64,000 nt of DNA from NCBI RefSeq assembly GCF_003054045.1, contig NZ_QBKH01000004.1, positions 310,001 through 374,000 of the forward strand, in the 5' to 3' direction. Source of the stretch: Sphingobacterium faecium (GTDB lineage: Bacteria; Bacteroidota; Bacteroidia; Sphingobacteriales; Sphingobacteriaceae). Both the position numbers and the translations under genes were made by a program. Of the stretch, positions 29,205 through 39,523 are shown piece after piece. How positions within the stretch are numbered: the stretch's first letter is position 1; the number at the start of each line of letters is the position of its first letter. The notes under the pieces are model-generated. The model did not search any database, was not told where the DNA came from, and saw nothing but the letters and a program-made list of their open reading frames with translations.

Positions 29205-30569
29205 ATGATGGCTGACTTCAATCTAAACCGCAGAAAATTCATTCAAAGCACGAGCGCAGTTTTAACATTGTCTGCCTTGCAAGCTAAAGGACTAGCTTTT
29301 ACTCGTCAAAATAAAAACATGCGCGTAGGACTAATTGGCACAGGTTGGTATGGCAAAAGTGATCTTTTTAGACTTATGCAAGTCCATGATATTGATGTAG
29401 TTGCCTTGTGTGATGTCGACAGCAGACATCTACAAGAAGCAGGAAGATTGATCAGTGAGCGCCAAATATCACGAAAGGTTCCAAAGCTTTATAATGATTA
29501 TAGGAAAATGCTTGCAGAAAATCAGTTGGATCTTGTGCTGATCGGCACGCCAGATCACTGGCATGCCAGACAAGCGATTGATGCCATGCGGTCGGGAGCC
29601 CATCTCTATCTCCAAAAACCGGTCAGCATCGATGTCCTAGAAGGTGAAGCGATCCTCCGTACAGCAAGAAAATATAATAAAAAGGTGCAGGTAGGTACAC
29701 AGCGACGAAGCACTGCCCATCTCATTGATGCAAAAAATCGGATCCTAGATCAGGGATTACTCGGTAAAATATCACATGTCGAGATGTGCTGTTACTACCA
29801 TATGCGTAAAAATGGCAATCCACCATTAGAAACTATTCCAGATTTCCTTGATTATGAGATGTGGACTGGTCCTGCTCCTTTACGTCCATATGACGGTTTG
29901 CCACACGGTGGATGGTGGCGAACATTCATGGAATATGGAAATGGTATCACCGGTGATATGGGCATGCACATGTTTGATACTGTCCGTTGGCTATTGCAAC
30001 TCAAATGGCCTAAAAAGATCAGTGCAACAGGAGGAATTTACGTTCAGAAAGAAGGGAAATCCAATATCGCGGATACACAGACGGCAGTATTTGAATATGA
30101 TGATCTAAACTGTATATGGCAACATCGAACTTGGGGAACACCTGCAGATCCAGAATATCCGTGGGCATTTATTATCTATGGAGATAAAGGGACGCTAAAA
30201 GGAAGTGTCATGAAATATGAATTTATTCCAGTTGGTAAAGGAGAGCGCATTGGTATGGATGTCGTTTTTGAGAAAGAAAAATTTCCAGCAGATCTCAATG
30301 AACCCGGAATCGAACTGCACACCGCTCCTGCTACACGCCAACATATGCTCAATCTTTTATCTGCGATTAAAAATGACCATCTCCCAGTGGCAGATATAGA
30401 AGAGGGACATATCTCAACGGCAAGCTGCATACTGGCAAACCTATCCATGTTATTGAATAGACCATTAGTCTATGATCCTATTAAAAAAATATGTGTTGAT
30501 GATCCGGAAGCCACCAAATTATTAAGAAGGACTTATCGGGCACCTTGGCAACATCCGTTTTTGGGTTAA
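29205..30569 (+). CDS. Gfo/Idh/MocA-family oxidoreductase with Tat-like signal
   Basis: The 454-residue NAD(P)-dependent sugar oxidoreductase has a twin-arginine leader (LNRRKFIQSTSAVLTLSAL). A Rossmann domain follows (MRVGLIGTGWYGKSDLFRL; LVLIGTPDHWHARQAIDAM), with LQKPVSID in place of the usual EKP motif, then the alpha/beta substrate domain (GITGDMGMHMFDTVRWLL). Tat-exported members occur in many Bacteroidota beside glycan genes and act in the periplasm with a bound cofactor. There are two consecutive ATGs; the first at 29205 is used here. It is a single gene between the amidohydrolase and the porin-like gene, and its substrate is unknown. Confidence 0.88.
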   Translation: MMADFNLNRRKFIQSTSAVLTLSALQAKGLAFTRQNKNMRVGLIGTGWYGKSDLFRLMQVHDIDVVALCDVDSRHLQEAGRLISERQISRKVPKLYNDYRKMLAENQLDLVLIGTPDHWHARQAIDAMRSGAHLYLQKPVSIDVLEGEAILRTARKYNKKVQVGTQRRSTAHLIDAKNRILDQGLLGKISHVEMCCYYHMRKNGNPPLETIPDFLDYEMWTGPAPLRPYDGLPHGGWWRTFMEYGNGITGDMGMHMFDTVRWLLQLKWPKKISATGGIYVQKEGKSNIADTQTAVFEYDDLNCIWQHRTWGTPADPEYPWAFIIYGDKGTLKGSVMKYEFIPVGKGERIGMDVVFEKEKFPADLNEPGIELHTAPATRQHMLNLLSAIKNDHLPVADIEEGHISTASCILANLSMLLNRPLVYDPIKKICVDDPEATKLLRRTYRAPWQHPFLG

Positions 30570-30673
30570 TTAAATTAGTATAAAAGTATTTAGTCTTTGA
30601 TTTTCGAAGTTTGACTTTTGATTTAAGTCATTCATATATTTTTCCTTATGACAAGAATTTTAAAAAATATACC

Positions 30674-30681
30674 TAGTTTTG
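30674..30681 (+). promoter_or_regulatory. Candidate -7 box (TAGTTTTG) for the barrel protein
   Basis: The octamer matches TANNTTTG and is identical to the candidate box at 10609. It lies 27 bp before the ATG at 30709, a sensible spacing for a short leader. Confidence 0.45.
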
Positions 30682-30708
30682 CGACTTCCATTTTTTTAAA
30701 TATTTTTA

Positions 30709-31314
30709 ATGAAAAGAACATTACTATCATTAGCCGCAACATTATGTGTCATTGTAAGCGCAAAAGCACAAACCTCTTATGGACTAAAAGCCGGTCTAAA
30801 TTTTGCAAAAGTTAAGACAACTAAAAGTAATACTTCATTTACAACTGATGCCGCAACCACATTTTATGTGACTGGTTATGCTGATCTACCTGTTTCGAAT
30901 AACCTAAGTGTACAGCCCGGAATCTCTCTACAAGGTAAAGGTGGCGCCATTTCAGAAGCATATACAGATGAAAAAACGAAAGATAACTTGATGTATATTG
31001 AAGTACCTGTAAATTTTGTCTATTCAATTCCTACAGGAAATACGGGTAACATATTTTTAGGTGTTGGTCCTTATGCTGGCTTTGGCATCCATACAAAAAC
31101 CACACAAGGGAACTTTAGTGAGAGTCGTAGTTTTAGTGATGCTGGCTTAAAAAGCTTTGCAGCGGGTCTTAACTTTTTAACAGGATTTAAATTCGCTAAT
31201 GGATTCTTGATCAACGGTGGATATGATCTAGGATTGACCAATATCTGGAAAGATTCTGGAGGTGCTTCCGCTAAAAATCGTGTATTTTCTGTAGGAGTTG
31301 GTTTCCAATTCTAA
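30709..31314 (+). CDS. Porin-family outer membrane beta-barrel protein (PorT-like fold)
   Basis: The 201-residue protein has a signal peptide (cleavage after AKA, residue about 20) and an eight-strand-type barrel pattern starting SYGLKAGLNFAKVK and ending VFSVGVGFQF with a terminal Phe, as required for barrel assembly. It fits the small outer-membrane beta-barrel families common in Bacteroidota (PF13568-like). No enzymatic role is expected; the function is unknown. It has its own candidate promoter and a strong shared terminator, so it is monocistronic. Confidence 0.85.
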   Translation: MKRTLLSLAATLCVIVSAKAQTSYGLKAGLNFAKVKTTKSNTSFTTDAATTFYVTGYADLPVSNNLSVQPGISLQGKGGAISEAYTDEKTKDNLMYIEVPVNFVYSIPTGNTGNIFLGVGPYAGFGIHTKTTQGNFSESRSFSDAGLKSFAAGLNFLTGFKFANGFLINGGYDLGLTNIWKDSGGASAKNRVFSVGVGFQF

Positions 31315-31397
31315 TTCTAAAAATACCTTACCAAAAGAAATCAATAGCGCCCGAAATATATACATTTTGTGTCACGTAGATAGAAAGCTTAATATTC

Positions 31398-31437
31398 AAT
31401 ACAAGAGGCCGCATGAAAGAATGCGGCCTCTTGTATT
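31398..31437. terminator. Strong bidirectional terminator
   Basis: A perfect 17-bp inverted repeat (31398-31414 with 31421-31437, core AAGAGGCCGCAT) has a 6-nt loop and A/T tails. It lies between the plus-strand barrel gene and the end of the minus-strand glycan operon, and can end both. Confidence 0.85.
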
Positions 31438-31574
31438 TACCATGGTATGATCCATTTTAACGAACGAAATATAGCAATCCATGTTTTATAATTCACGCTA
31501 ATTTTTAACCCTATACGCTACTGATTTTATTTTCATCTTTTATGTCTATACATTCTTTTGTGCAATAGCTTTGT

Positions 31575-33944
31575 TTACAAACTAATCTTTTGGATACCGG
31601 ATTTAAGTTGCAAATGTTTTCCTTTCCAATAAAATTTTCCTGTGAGTCCAACCGGTAGTTCCACATCACCATAAACCTTTCCATTATTAAGATGTGTTAA
31701 ATTCACTTTAATCGTGCCAAGAGGATGAGGCATACTTCCTTTGATCTCCCTTAGATTGCCAAAAGCGGGGCTAATATCTACGGTTGAAAATCCTTGTGAA
31801 GAAGGCATAATACCACAAATAGTGGCTAAAAAATCATAATTAGGACTGGAGCTCCAAGCATGGCAGTCAGAACGAGTAGGATCGGGATTTTCCGAAAATG
31901 TCGACAATCCTAAAGCTAACATATCTTTCCAAGGCTCCAATTGATCGGTATAACTATCCGACATGCCTACTTTCTTTAATGCTCTAATCAGATAAAAGCG
32001 ATAGTAAAAAGTAACTTCACTTAGCTCTTTGTCACTTAATACTTTAAGCATTAATTTCTTTTGCTCATTAGCAGGGACAGCATCACTCAATATCGCTAAT
32101 ATATTGGTATGTTGAGAGTATTCTTCTTGTTCAGGAGTGTCAGCCATCAAACCTTTACTTTTATTGAAACTTGACGCATAAGCAGCTTTCACAATCTTAT
32201 TCGCGATCTCTTTATATTGAGTTGCTATTTGTGTTTTACCAAAATATTGAAATACTTCTGCAGCTTCCCTTAATGTGATGGCATAATGCATGGATATAAT
32301 CGTGCTATTACCATCTTCTGCTCCTGCTGGAACACCATTTTTAAATGCCGTATTCCAGTCGGTAAAATTCCACCATTCCATAGGTCCTAACAAAGATTTG
32401 TCCTTATCCAAGCGTTTTTCATACCATTCTAAAATACCTTGTGCAGCATGTAGATACTTTGCTAAAAAGGCATCATCTTTTCGATGCATCCAATAATCAT
32501 ACAGCATACTTACCCAATATAAACCGTAAGTAGGAATGACTTGAATCCTATTGCTAGGATAGCGTCCTTGGGGCAGCCCGTCAGCAACGATAGATAAGTA
32601 AAAATCTTGAATAGCCTTACGCATTAATCGATCATCACCACTGACATATAAAGATATCAAGGATTGGATTCTGGAATCTCCCGCATATTGCAATTGCTCA
32701 TAATAAGGACAGTCATAATATAAGTCTGCGGCACAAAGACGAGCTGTATGCCAGCCTACCTTCCAGATCTCTTTTAAGGAGGAGTCATTACTTTCAAAAG
32801 ATGCTTTTTCTACTAAAGGATAACCTTCACGCATCATGACAATTTCATGTACCGTTAGGGGTTCACTTTTTGTTTCTATATCCAACTGTACATAACGTAG
32901 TGTGCGCAGCCACAATGGGGTAAAAATTCTGTTTTTTGCACCATCAGATTCATAGATATCATAATTTCCTAAAATATCTTTACCTTCTATTTCGTTTCTA
33001 TTGCCTTTAATACCATCTTTAAATAAAGCCTCTGCATAGGTAATCTTAACGGTGGATGCTTTTCCCTCAGAAAACGTAAAGCTAGGGTATCCAACTATCA
33101 GATGGCTCTGATCGAGCAAAACGGACACTTTACTGTGCGCAGGTATGACCAAGGGATTATCTTTATTTACAATTTTACTGATCAACCTATTATCGGAAAT
33201 TCTTCTGATATGATTGATTTCTTCTTTTTGTGTTTCTAACAAAGGTATGCTCCTAGGCACCAAATTCCATAAATTGTCTGTTCCGTGACCACTGGGTACT
33301 GCGGGGAATAAATTTTTGGCATTTTCCCAATCCTCATCATTGTAATGTTGCTGCTCCCAATTCCAAGGGTACAAACTGGCATTCAACTGATCGCCAGGAC
33401 CCACTACCATATACGTTTGCATGCGTTCTGAATTGTCGGTTGAACACGGTTGATATGCCTTGTTTTTGGTCGTTTTCCAGGAATTATTGGTGTTTATAAA
33501 CTCATTTTTCTCTTCATCTGCCTGTACCACTAAGCCCAATTGATTTGATATTTGGGCTACAGGAGATAGATCGCCCATGTTCCAAACCATCACAGCCAAA
33601 CTATTGTCCCCTGCAACAAGGTAAGGGGCTAAATCTATACTATCAAAATACCAATTATACAAATCCCCTCTTGCAGGTCCAGCCAATATATAGTGACCAT
33701 TGACATACAATTTATATCTATTATCAGCGGATAAATGGATAATAAATTGATCTGGCAATTGTGCTATATTAAAAGTTTTTCTAAAATGGTAAACACCGTA
33801 ATCCCGGACAGCAGTTTCGGGATGGGATATCCAATAGGCACTCCAAGGGCCTTTGAGCAATTTAGGATTTACAGGTACACTTTGTGCGTGGCAAATGTGA
33901 ATCCATTGCGTCAGAATAAATAAAATTATAAAAAGCCTTTTCAT
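31575..33944 (-). CDS. GH78-like alpha-L-rhamnosidase family protein
   Basis: The 789-residue exported glycoside hydrolase has a signal peptide (1-20), N-terminal beta-sandwich domains (HLSADNRYKLYVNGHYILAGPARGDLYNWYFD, as in the rhamnosidase N-domain) and an (alpha/alpha)6 catalytic barrel. The barrel has YDCPYYEQLQYAGDSRIQ near residue 410, which corresponds to the DCP-x-R-E/E-x-GD catalytic region, and SDCHAWSSSPNYDF further on. A short C-terminal beta domain closes it. It is the last gene of the sigma-regulated polysaccharide locus, 12 bp after the esterase. It probably removes terminal alpha-rhamnose or a related sugar from a plant or microbial glycan, but the sugar is inferred only from the family. 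Confidence 0.82.
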   Translation of the reverse strand: MKRLFIILFILTQWIHICHAQSVPVNPKLLKGPWSAYWISHPETAVRDYGVYHFRKTFNIAQLPDQFIIHLSADNRYKLYVNGHYILAGPARGDLYNWYFDSIDLAPYLVAGDNSLAVMVWNMGDLSPVAQISNQLGLVVQADEEKNEFINTNNSWKTTKNKAYQPCSTDNSERMQTYMVVGPGDQLNASLYPWNWEQQHYNDEDWENAKNLFPAVPSGHGTDNLWNLVPRSIPLLETQKEEINHIRRISDNRLISKIVNKDNPLVIPAHSKVSVLLDQSHLIVGYPSFTFSEGKASTVKITYAEALFKDGIKGNRNEIEGKDILGNYDIYESDGAKNRIFTPLWLRTLRYVQLDIETKSEPLTVHEIVMMREGYPLVEKASFESNDSSLKEIWKVGWHTARLCAADLYYDCPYYEQLQYAGDSRIQSLISLYVSGDDRLMRKAIQDFYLSIVADGLPQGRYPSNRIQVIPTYGLYWVSMLYDYWMHRKDDAFLAKYLHAAQGILEWYEKRLDKDKSLLGPMEWWNFTDWNTAFKNGVPAGAEDGNSTIISMHYAITLREAAEVFQYFGKTQIATQYKEIANKIVKAAYASSFNKSKGLMADTPEQEEYSQHTNILAILSDAVPANEQKKLMLKVLSDKELSEVTFYYRFYLIRALKKVGMSDSYTDQLEPWKDMLALGLSTFSENPDPTRSDCHAWSSSPNYDFLATICGIMPSSQGFSTVDISPAFGNLREIKGSMPHPLGTIKVNLTHLNNGKVYGDVELPVGLTGKFYWKGKHLQLKSGIQKISL

Positions 33945-33955
33945 AAATAAAAATG

Positions 33956-34816
33956 TTATTTGCTATAAGTGGTAATCCATTGCATCATTTTTGTGCGAAA
34001 TAATTCTTGCGATAATGCTGTTGCACCATGGCCACCATGATCGCCATTGGTCAATTCAACAAAATCAGTAGGCACTTTATTTTTTATTAATAGTTTATGC
34101 AATAGCTCCGACTGTCCAATAGGAACAATGTCATCCTTCGAACCATGTATAAGTAATGTAGGAATAAATTTACGGGTGTAGTAAGGGCTTGCATCTTTAT
34201 ATGCTTGATGCGAGCTCGACTCTACAAACGGTTTCCCTGTGATTAACGGAAGTAAGCCTCTTACATCTTCGGGTTTGGCTTTAGACATCGTCGGATCATT
34301 GTCCAATTTCACTGGTCCTGCAAATGAAACGACTGCGCTAAGATGATTTTTGACATCGTATTTATAAGCATACAATAAAGCTAAATGTCCACCAGCACTA
34401 TTTCCCCACATAATCCAATTTTTAGTCCTGATATTCCATCCTTTTGCGTTTGATTCTACTGCTGCCACAGCAGCACTAACATCATTCATTATTTCTTTAT
34501 AATGGATGCGGTCACTATTTGCTAGCCTATAATTTATATTAATAACATTGACGCCCAAAGGAAAGATCATGTCCTTAAAAAAATTAAAATCTACTTTGTC
34601 ACCAGCCATCCAACCTCCACCGTGTATAAGAATTAATAAAGGCGTTTGCGCAGTCCTATTCTCCACTAAATAGACATCCATCATCTGTAAAGAATCATGA
34701 CCATATGGATGGTTAAGGATTATTTTTTGCGGTGTATTCGTTTGTGCTGTACTTTTATGATTTGTTAAAAGAATAAAAAGAAAAATGAAAAAACAAAAGT
34801 TCTTTATTGTTGTCAT
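33956..34816 (-). CDS. Secreted alpha/beta-hydrolase (carbohydrate esterase-like)
   Basis: The 286-residue protein has a signal peptide (to about residue 24) and the hormone-sensitive-lipase/BD-FAE-like fold. The oxyanion motif is HGGGW (65-69), the nucleophile is Ser140 in WGNSAGGHL, the acid is in HGSKDDIVP and the His lies in GDHGGHG. In a polysaccharide locus such enzymes commonly remove acetyl or other acyl groups from the glycan before glycosidases act. It lies between the small lipoprotein and GH78-like genes with gaps of about 11 bp, so it is part of the operon. Confidence 0.87.
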   Translation of the reverse strand: MTTIKNFCFFIFLFILLTNHKSTAQTNTPQKIILNHPYGHDSLQMMDVYLVENRTAQTPLLILIHGGGWMAGDKVDFNFFKDMIFPLGVNVININYRLANSDRIHYKEIMNDVSAAVAAVESNAKGWNIRTKNWIMWGNSAGGHLALLYAYKYDVKNHLSAVVSFAGPVKLDNDPTMSKAKPEDVRGLLPLITGKPFVESSSHQAYKDASPYYTRKFIPTLLIHGSKDDIVPIGQSELLHKLLIKNKVPTDFVELTNGDHGGHGATALSQELFRTKMMQWITTYSK

Positions 34817-34827
34817 GGCTAAAGCTT

Positions 34828-35388
34828 TTAAAGGGTCATTTGATGGAATGTTACGCTGTCCAAAGTAATATCTAATGGTTGATCAAAATCGACAATTCCT
34901 ATTTTTTTAAGTTGATTTTCTAATTGACTCATATAGTAAAAGTAATAGCTTCTACGGTCGAATTTGGTCGGTCCATAGATGATTTTATGCTCTTGAATCA
35001 TTTGCTCACGGACTTTATTCTCCTCTTCCATAGCCTCCAACAGAGAGGCAAAATCAGCCTTTTCAAGGAGTCTGTTGTCGAGTGCGAGTTGTTTTATCCG
35101 CTGATCTTTTTGTATTAAATGCCATGCTGAATTACGTAAAAACTCAATAGGAACTTCCTGATCAAATTTAAGGTTCCAAAACCTCTGATCTACTTCTGCT
35201 TTATATTTTTGAAAAAAGTAATTCACTGTATTCGCTTTTTCCAGACTCATATAGAATTTTAGTTCTTCAGCAGAAATCGAACGCTCATTTATGCGTGCTA
35301 TAGAAATAGTATTGTCCATAAATGTTTGATTTTTTTTGCATTGACAAGCAAAAAAAATCAAACAAAATGCAAGGAGTATATTATTCAT
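34828..35388 (-). CDS. Small lipoprotein, weak SurA/peptidyl-prolyl isomerase N-domain likeness
   Basis: The 186-residue protein has a short lipoprotein-type signal (FFACQC, Cys15 or Cys17). The pattern IARINERSISAEELKFYMSLEKA followed by a long helical region resembles the N-terminal chaperone part of SurA/PrsA-like isomerases, but no parvulin domain follows. The protein is highly helical and charged. I cannot name it. It overlaps the beta-helix gene by 8 bp and sits 11 bp before the esterase, so it is made with the locus and may help fold or assemble one of its outer-membrane proteins. That role is an inference. Confidence 0.6.
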   Translation of the reverse strand: MNNILLAFCLIFFACQCKKNQTFMDNTISIARINERSISAEELKFYMSLEKANTVNYFFQKYKAEVDQRFWNLKFDQEVPIEFLRNSAWHLIQKDQRIKQLALDNRLLEKADFASLLEAMEEENKVREQMIQEHKIIYGPTKFDRRSYYFYYMSQLENQLKKIGIVDFDQPLDITLDSVTFHQMTL

Positions 35389-37852
35389 GTGTAATGATTA
35401 TTTTTCCTATTTGTGTTCCCCATCCTACAGGATCTTCTAGTTCAATTTTCAAATAATTGGTACCATTAGGTAAATCGGCTGCGGAAGTAATCGTTGAGGA
35501 TGTCCAGCCAGCTCCTGTAGCTACCGGATCAGAGAAACTCGTCTGCACTGCTGTCCATGAACTTCCATTTGTAGAGCGATAGACTTTTATTTTGGTTATA
35601 TCAGCATCAAAAAGATAAACTTTCATTTCCAAAGACTGAAGTTGTACACCTTTATAAACCAATGTACCTTTACTATTATCGCTACGTGCTGCTCTGGAGT
35701 TGTCTTGATCAAAAAACTGAGGATTACTATTATCTAAAGTCATATTGGAACTTAGATCAAATAGTTTACTTGCGTCATTAAGATCATCGTTTATAGCCTG
35801 TATTGACGGCTGATTATCGTCGTCAAATTTTAAGGTTACTTTTCCTATTTGCGTGCCCCAACTATTAGGATCTTCTAATTCAATCTTTATATAATTAATA
35901 TTTACCGGCAGATTGGCCGCAGAGCTGATAAGAGAAGTTTTCCAGCCATTGCTTGTCTCCACTAATGTACCGTAGTTACTGCTTATAGGAGTCCAGCTGG
36001 TACCATTAGAGGAACCGTAAACTTTAATTTTTGTAACGTCGGCATCAAAAAGGTAGGCTTTGATCTCGTAAGCTTTAATTTGATCCTTTTTATATACTAA
36101 TGTAGCCTTAGTGCCGTCGGTACGTGTCAAACGAACGGGGTCACCTTCAAATAATTGAGGGTTAGAGTTGTCAAAAGTTGTGTTTGCACTAACTGAATAT
36201 AATTTGCTAGCGTCATTCAAATGATCGACAAAATCTTGTTTGATTAATTCGGCGTCACCTTTGTATACAAAAAATGCTCCGATAGTTGGTTTCGCTAATT
36301 CGGAAATCGTATTTCCATAGAAATCTTGTCCACCATGATTCGGAAGATAGATACCCATGCCTAGCGCAGGAGAATTTTCCCCTAATTTATACCCATCTAA
36401 AGTTGTTCGCCCATTCCCTCCAGATCCAGGATTAACAAACTGGGGGTCAGCAGTTAGTTTATTAGCTTCCAAGGGCTCTGATGTTGGATGATTACCGTAA
36501 TATAAATTATTTGAAAATGTGCCATTAGGGCCAGGAATTCTATAACCGCCAGATCCTAAATTGTAAACGATATTATTTTGAAAACTAAAGGGTTTGGTCA
36601 TATCCATCTCCCAAGAATAATCTATAATTTTTGTATCTAAGCCATTCTTGATATAAAAAGTATTATTATAGATCTGCGTATTTGGCGCTATGCCCCCAGC
36701 AAAGCTTATTAAACTGGATTTATCGTTTTGACTAATATTATAACGAACTACCGCACCAGATGTTCCTACCAATGAGCTCGGGTCGCCGGCAGCACTTAAT
36801 ATTAATATAAACCCACCCTCATTGTCATGACTATAGTTATACTGCACAATATGATTAATGCCATCAATATCAACGTCGAATCCTTGACCATCTGCATTTC
36901 CAGGCAATTTTTTAGTATTAGCAGCCTCATTGAACTGAACGACGCAATTAGCACCTCTTGTGGCCCATATGGCGCAGGAGCCATTAAAGGCATTTTCAGC
37001 TGACTCGACATAAGAACCACATTTGTCCGCCAAATTATGTTCTAAAATAGCGCCATCACAGCCATACACCAAAATACCATCACTATCGATATCACGGACT
37101 GTATTTTGTCGAATGACAACTTGGGTACTCGCCTGCCCAGCACCATTCCAATATTGGTCCCAAACAACAATACCTGTACGACCGGCATTATAGACTAGAT
37201 TACCTTCAATTCGAATTTGATCGAACTTATCCGTAGCACCAGAACCAAACACCACAGCAGCAATTCCTCCATTCATATGTGGAGATTTAGTGCCGTAAAA
37301 ATGAAAACTCCCTGTCACATCATGAATGACATTATTCAGAATTTGAATATTGCTGACCAATGCGCGGTTTCTGTTTTCTATTAAAATTCCCCATCTATAG
37401 GTATTCGATCGTATTTCTGCTTTATTGGTAATTTCTAAATCACGGATAATCCAGTGGGATTGATTTTTTAAATGTACAGCAACACTATCAACACCGTTAG
37501 CATTGATCAATGGAGCACTGCCGGTACCATACGCACCTATTTCAATAGGTGCTTCTTGGCTACCACTACCACTAGGATAAAGTTGTCCATTCCAAATGCC
37601 CCCTCTTTTTAATAGTATTTTATCTCCAGGTTGAAATGTTGTTGCATTAACTTTATCAAAGTTTTTCCACGATTGAGATTCACTCGTCCCTGAAGATTCA
37701 TTATTGCCGGATTCTGAGTCAATGTAATAGGTTGTATTTCCTGGTGAATCAACATACTGACTTAGAATGATTTCTTTACTGCAAGAAAAGCCGACAATGA
37801 GTATCATGCTTAAACAAAACATGAACCACTTACTTATATTTCCCGTTATCAT
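35381..37852 (-). CDS. Surface lipoprotein with parallel beta-helix and two C-terminal repeat modules
   Basis: The 823-residue lipoprotein (GFSC, Cys24) has an N-terminal PGDKILLKRGGIWNG start and a right-handed parallel beta-helix (about 60-540, with repeated N-x-V/I-x-N turns), as in polysaccharide lyases and epimerases. Two tandem modules of about 120 residues follow (about 575-695 and 700-823). Each begins LNDASKL and ends with an IELEDP...WGTQIGK strand, and they are close copies of one another. The modules look like carbohydrate-binding beta-sandwiches. Within this locus a surface lyase or glycan-binding protein is likely. No lyase catalytic triad can be claimed by eye. Confidence 0.78.
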   Translation of the reverse strand: MITGNISKWFMFCLSMILIVGFSCSKEIILSQYVDSPGNTTYYIDSESGNNESSGTSESQSWKNFDKVNATTFQPGDKILLKRGGIWNGQLYPSGSGSQEAPIEIGAYGTGSAPLINANGVDSVAVHLKNQSHWIIRDLEITNKAEIRSNTYRWGILIENRNRALVSNIQILNNVIHDVTGSFHFYGTKSPHMNGGIAAVVFGSGATDKFDQIRIEGNLVYNAGRTGIVVWDQYWNGAGQASTQVVIRQNTVRDIDSDGILVYGCDGAILEHNLADKCGSYVESAENAFNGSCAIWATRGANCVVQFNEAANTKKLPGNADGQGFDVDIDGINHIVQYNYSHDNEGGFILILSAAGDPSSLVGTSGAVVRYNISQNDKSSLISFAGGIAPNTQIYNNTFYIKNGLDTKIIDYSWEMDMTKPFSFQNNIVYNLGSGGYRIPGPNGTFSNNLYYGNHPTSEPLEANKLTADPQFVNPGSGGNGRTTLDGYKLGENSPALGMGIYLPNHGGQDFYGNTISELAKPTIGAFFVYKGDAELIKQDFVDHLNDASKLYSVSANTTFDNSNPQLFEGDPVRLTRTDGTKATLVYKKDQIKAYEIKAYLFDADVTKIKVYGSSNGTSWTPISSNYGTLVETSNGWKTSLISSAANLPVNINYIKIELEDPNSWGTQIGKVTLKFDDDNQPSIQAINDDLNDASKLFDLSSNMTLDNSNPQFFDQDNSRAARSDNSKGTLVYKGVQLQSLEMKVYLFDADITKIKVYRSTNGSSWTAVQTSFSDPVATGAGWTSSTITSAADLPNGTNYLKIELEDPVGWGTQIGKIIITHE

Positions 37853-37864
37853 ATATTATATATT

Positions 37865-39520
37865 TTAATAGCTTGGATTTTGAACTAAATTTTTGTTTTT
37901 ATTGATTTCAGTTAATGGTATTGGCATTAAATAGTGTTTGGGCAAGAAAACTTGTTTAGGAACATTTTTCAGTTCAAATACCTCATACTTTTTTTGACCG
38001 TTTTCTTCTGTAATTTTCATACCATGAAAATACTTGTTATTTAAGGTCTGCTCGGCTATTTTCCAGCGTCTAAGATCCCAAAAACGATGCCCTTCAAAAG
38101 CTAGTTCTACTTTCCTTTCTTGCATAATCCGAGTCAACATATCACTTTGGGATAAATTATTGGACAATGGAGGTAGTCCACCATGTAATTCACGTACTTT
38201 ATTTATGGCGTCATAAATAGCTTGGTTGGGTCCTGTTACATGGTTTTGAGCTTCCGCAAAATTGAGCAGTACTTCACCTAGTCGAAGTTCTTTCCAACTA
38301 GTTCTGCTACCCCCAAATTTTAATTCTGAAAAAGGTAACGTTTCATCAATAAATTTACGAATATAATACCCTGTAATCGTTCTTTCATTCAGATTTAAGC
38401 CATCATCAGGCTGCAGATATCCAGTGTTAATTACTTTTCCTTTTAATGTAGATCCGTTGTATACAATACTCGCATAAAAACGCTTGTCTCTGTTTATATA
38501 TGGGTTTTGTGCGTCATATCCGGACTGTTGGTCAGTGATCAATCGGCCATTCAGCATTTCGTAAGAATCTACCATTTCTTGTGTTGGCAATGTTTGAGAA
38601 CCCCATCCATTATCGATACTTGGTGGCAAAAAAAGATTGTCAAAGGCATGACCTTTATTTGTGCCATTAAACATAACTTCAAAGATCACCTCATTATTTC
38701 CGCCATAGGACTGGAAAAGTTTGTTATAATCGGATTCTAAAGAATATGCTTTTCCTTCAATTACTTTAGCACTGAACAAGGCTGATTTTTCGTAACGTTC
38801 TGCAAAAAGTAAAACACGACCATTTAGGGCCCAGGCAGCTTCCTTTGTGGCTCTGCCTGATTGAGCAGTAGCTAATTGTGCTTTTGCTGGTAAGATATCA
38901 GCAATAGTACTCAATTCCTGATCAATAAAGTCGTAAACCTCCGCCTTGGAAATTCTTTTGACGTATAATGCTTCAAGATCATCAAAATTTTGAAGCTCCG
39001 TAATCAAAGGCACATCTCCGTATCTTCGAACAAGATCAAAGTATAAAAAGGCACGAACAAACCTTGCTTCTGCAGTTACTCTACTTTTAAATTCTTCTTT
39101 TAACGGGCTTTTACTTAATCCATCTATTAAATTATTGGCTGTTCTGATTCCTCGATAAGTCCTACCCCAAACATCCAAAGGGTTGTAGGTAGCGGCAATT
39201 ATTCCAGGAATCATTACACTGTTATTTTCATTCCAGCTAGCTGGACTTCTTAACAAATCAGTACTTCCGTCTAAGATATCGGTGATACCTAATCCCGATA
39301 AGACCATATTTCCTTCGGACATATATAGTCCAAAACCTACCGGCATAAAGTCATATAGATTGCTTAAATATTTTAAAGACAGATTTTCATCTTTAAAGAC
39401 CGCATCACTGGAAATAATATCTAGAGGTTCACGATTTAATAAGTCTTTATTACAAGATTCAAATGACAGCAACAAAGAGGCTATCAGTGGAATAAAGAGT
39501 ATTTTTTTATATCTTTTCAT
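37865..39520 (-). CDS. SusD/RagB-family glycan-binding lipoprotein
   Basis: The 551-residue surface lipoprotein (ESC, Cys23) has the SusD helical TPR framework: TYRGIRTANNLIDGLSKSP, FKSRVTAEARFVRAFLYFDLVRRYGDVPLITE, the RATKEAAWALNGRVLLFAERY helix pair and the C-terminal MQERKVELAFEGHRFWDLRRWK motif. SusD proteins form the lid on the SusC channel and bind the oligosaccharide. The gene follows its SusC by 3 bp. The ligand is unknown but should match the downstream rhamnosidase, esterase and beta-helix protein. Confidence 0.95.
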   Translation of the reverse strand: MKRYKKILFIPLIASLLLSFESCNKDLLNREPLDIISSDAVFKDENLSLKYLSNLYDFMPVGFGLYMSEGNMVLSGLGITDILDGSTDLLRSPASWNENNSVMIPGIIAATYNPLDVWGRTYRGIRTANNLIDGLSKSPLKEEFKSRVTAEARFVRAFLYFDLVRRYGDVPLITELQNFDDLEALYVKRISKAEVYDFIDQELSTIADILPAKAQLATAQSGRATKEAAWALNGRVLLFAERYEKSALFSAKVIEGKAYSLESDYNKLFQSYGGNNEVIFEVMFNGTNKGHAFDNLFLPPSIDNGWGSQTLPTQEMVDSYEMLNGRLITDQQSGYDAQNPYINRDKRFYASIVYNGSTLKGKVINTGYLQPDDGLNLNERTITGYYIRKFIDETLPFSELKFGGSRTSWKELRLGEVLLNFAEAQNHVTGPNQAIYDAINKVRELHGGLPPLSNNLSQSDMLTRIMQERKVELAFEGHRFWDLRRWKIAEQTLNNKYFHGMKITEENGQKKYEVFELKNVPKQVFLPKHYLMPIPLTEINKNKNLVQNPSY

Positions 39521-39523
39521 AAT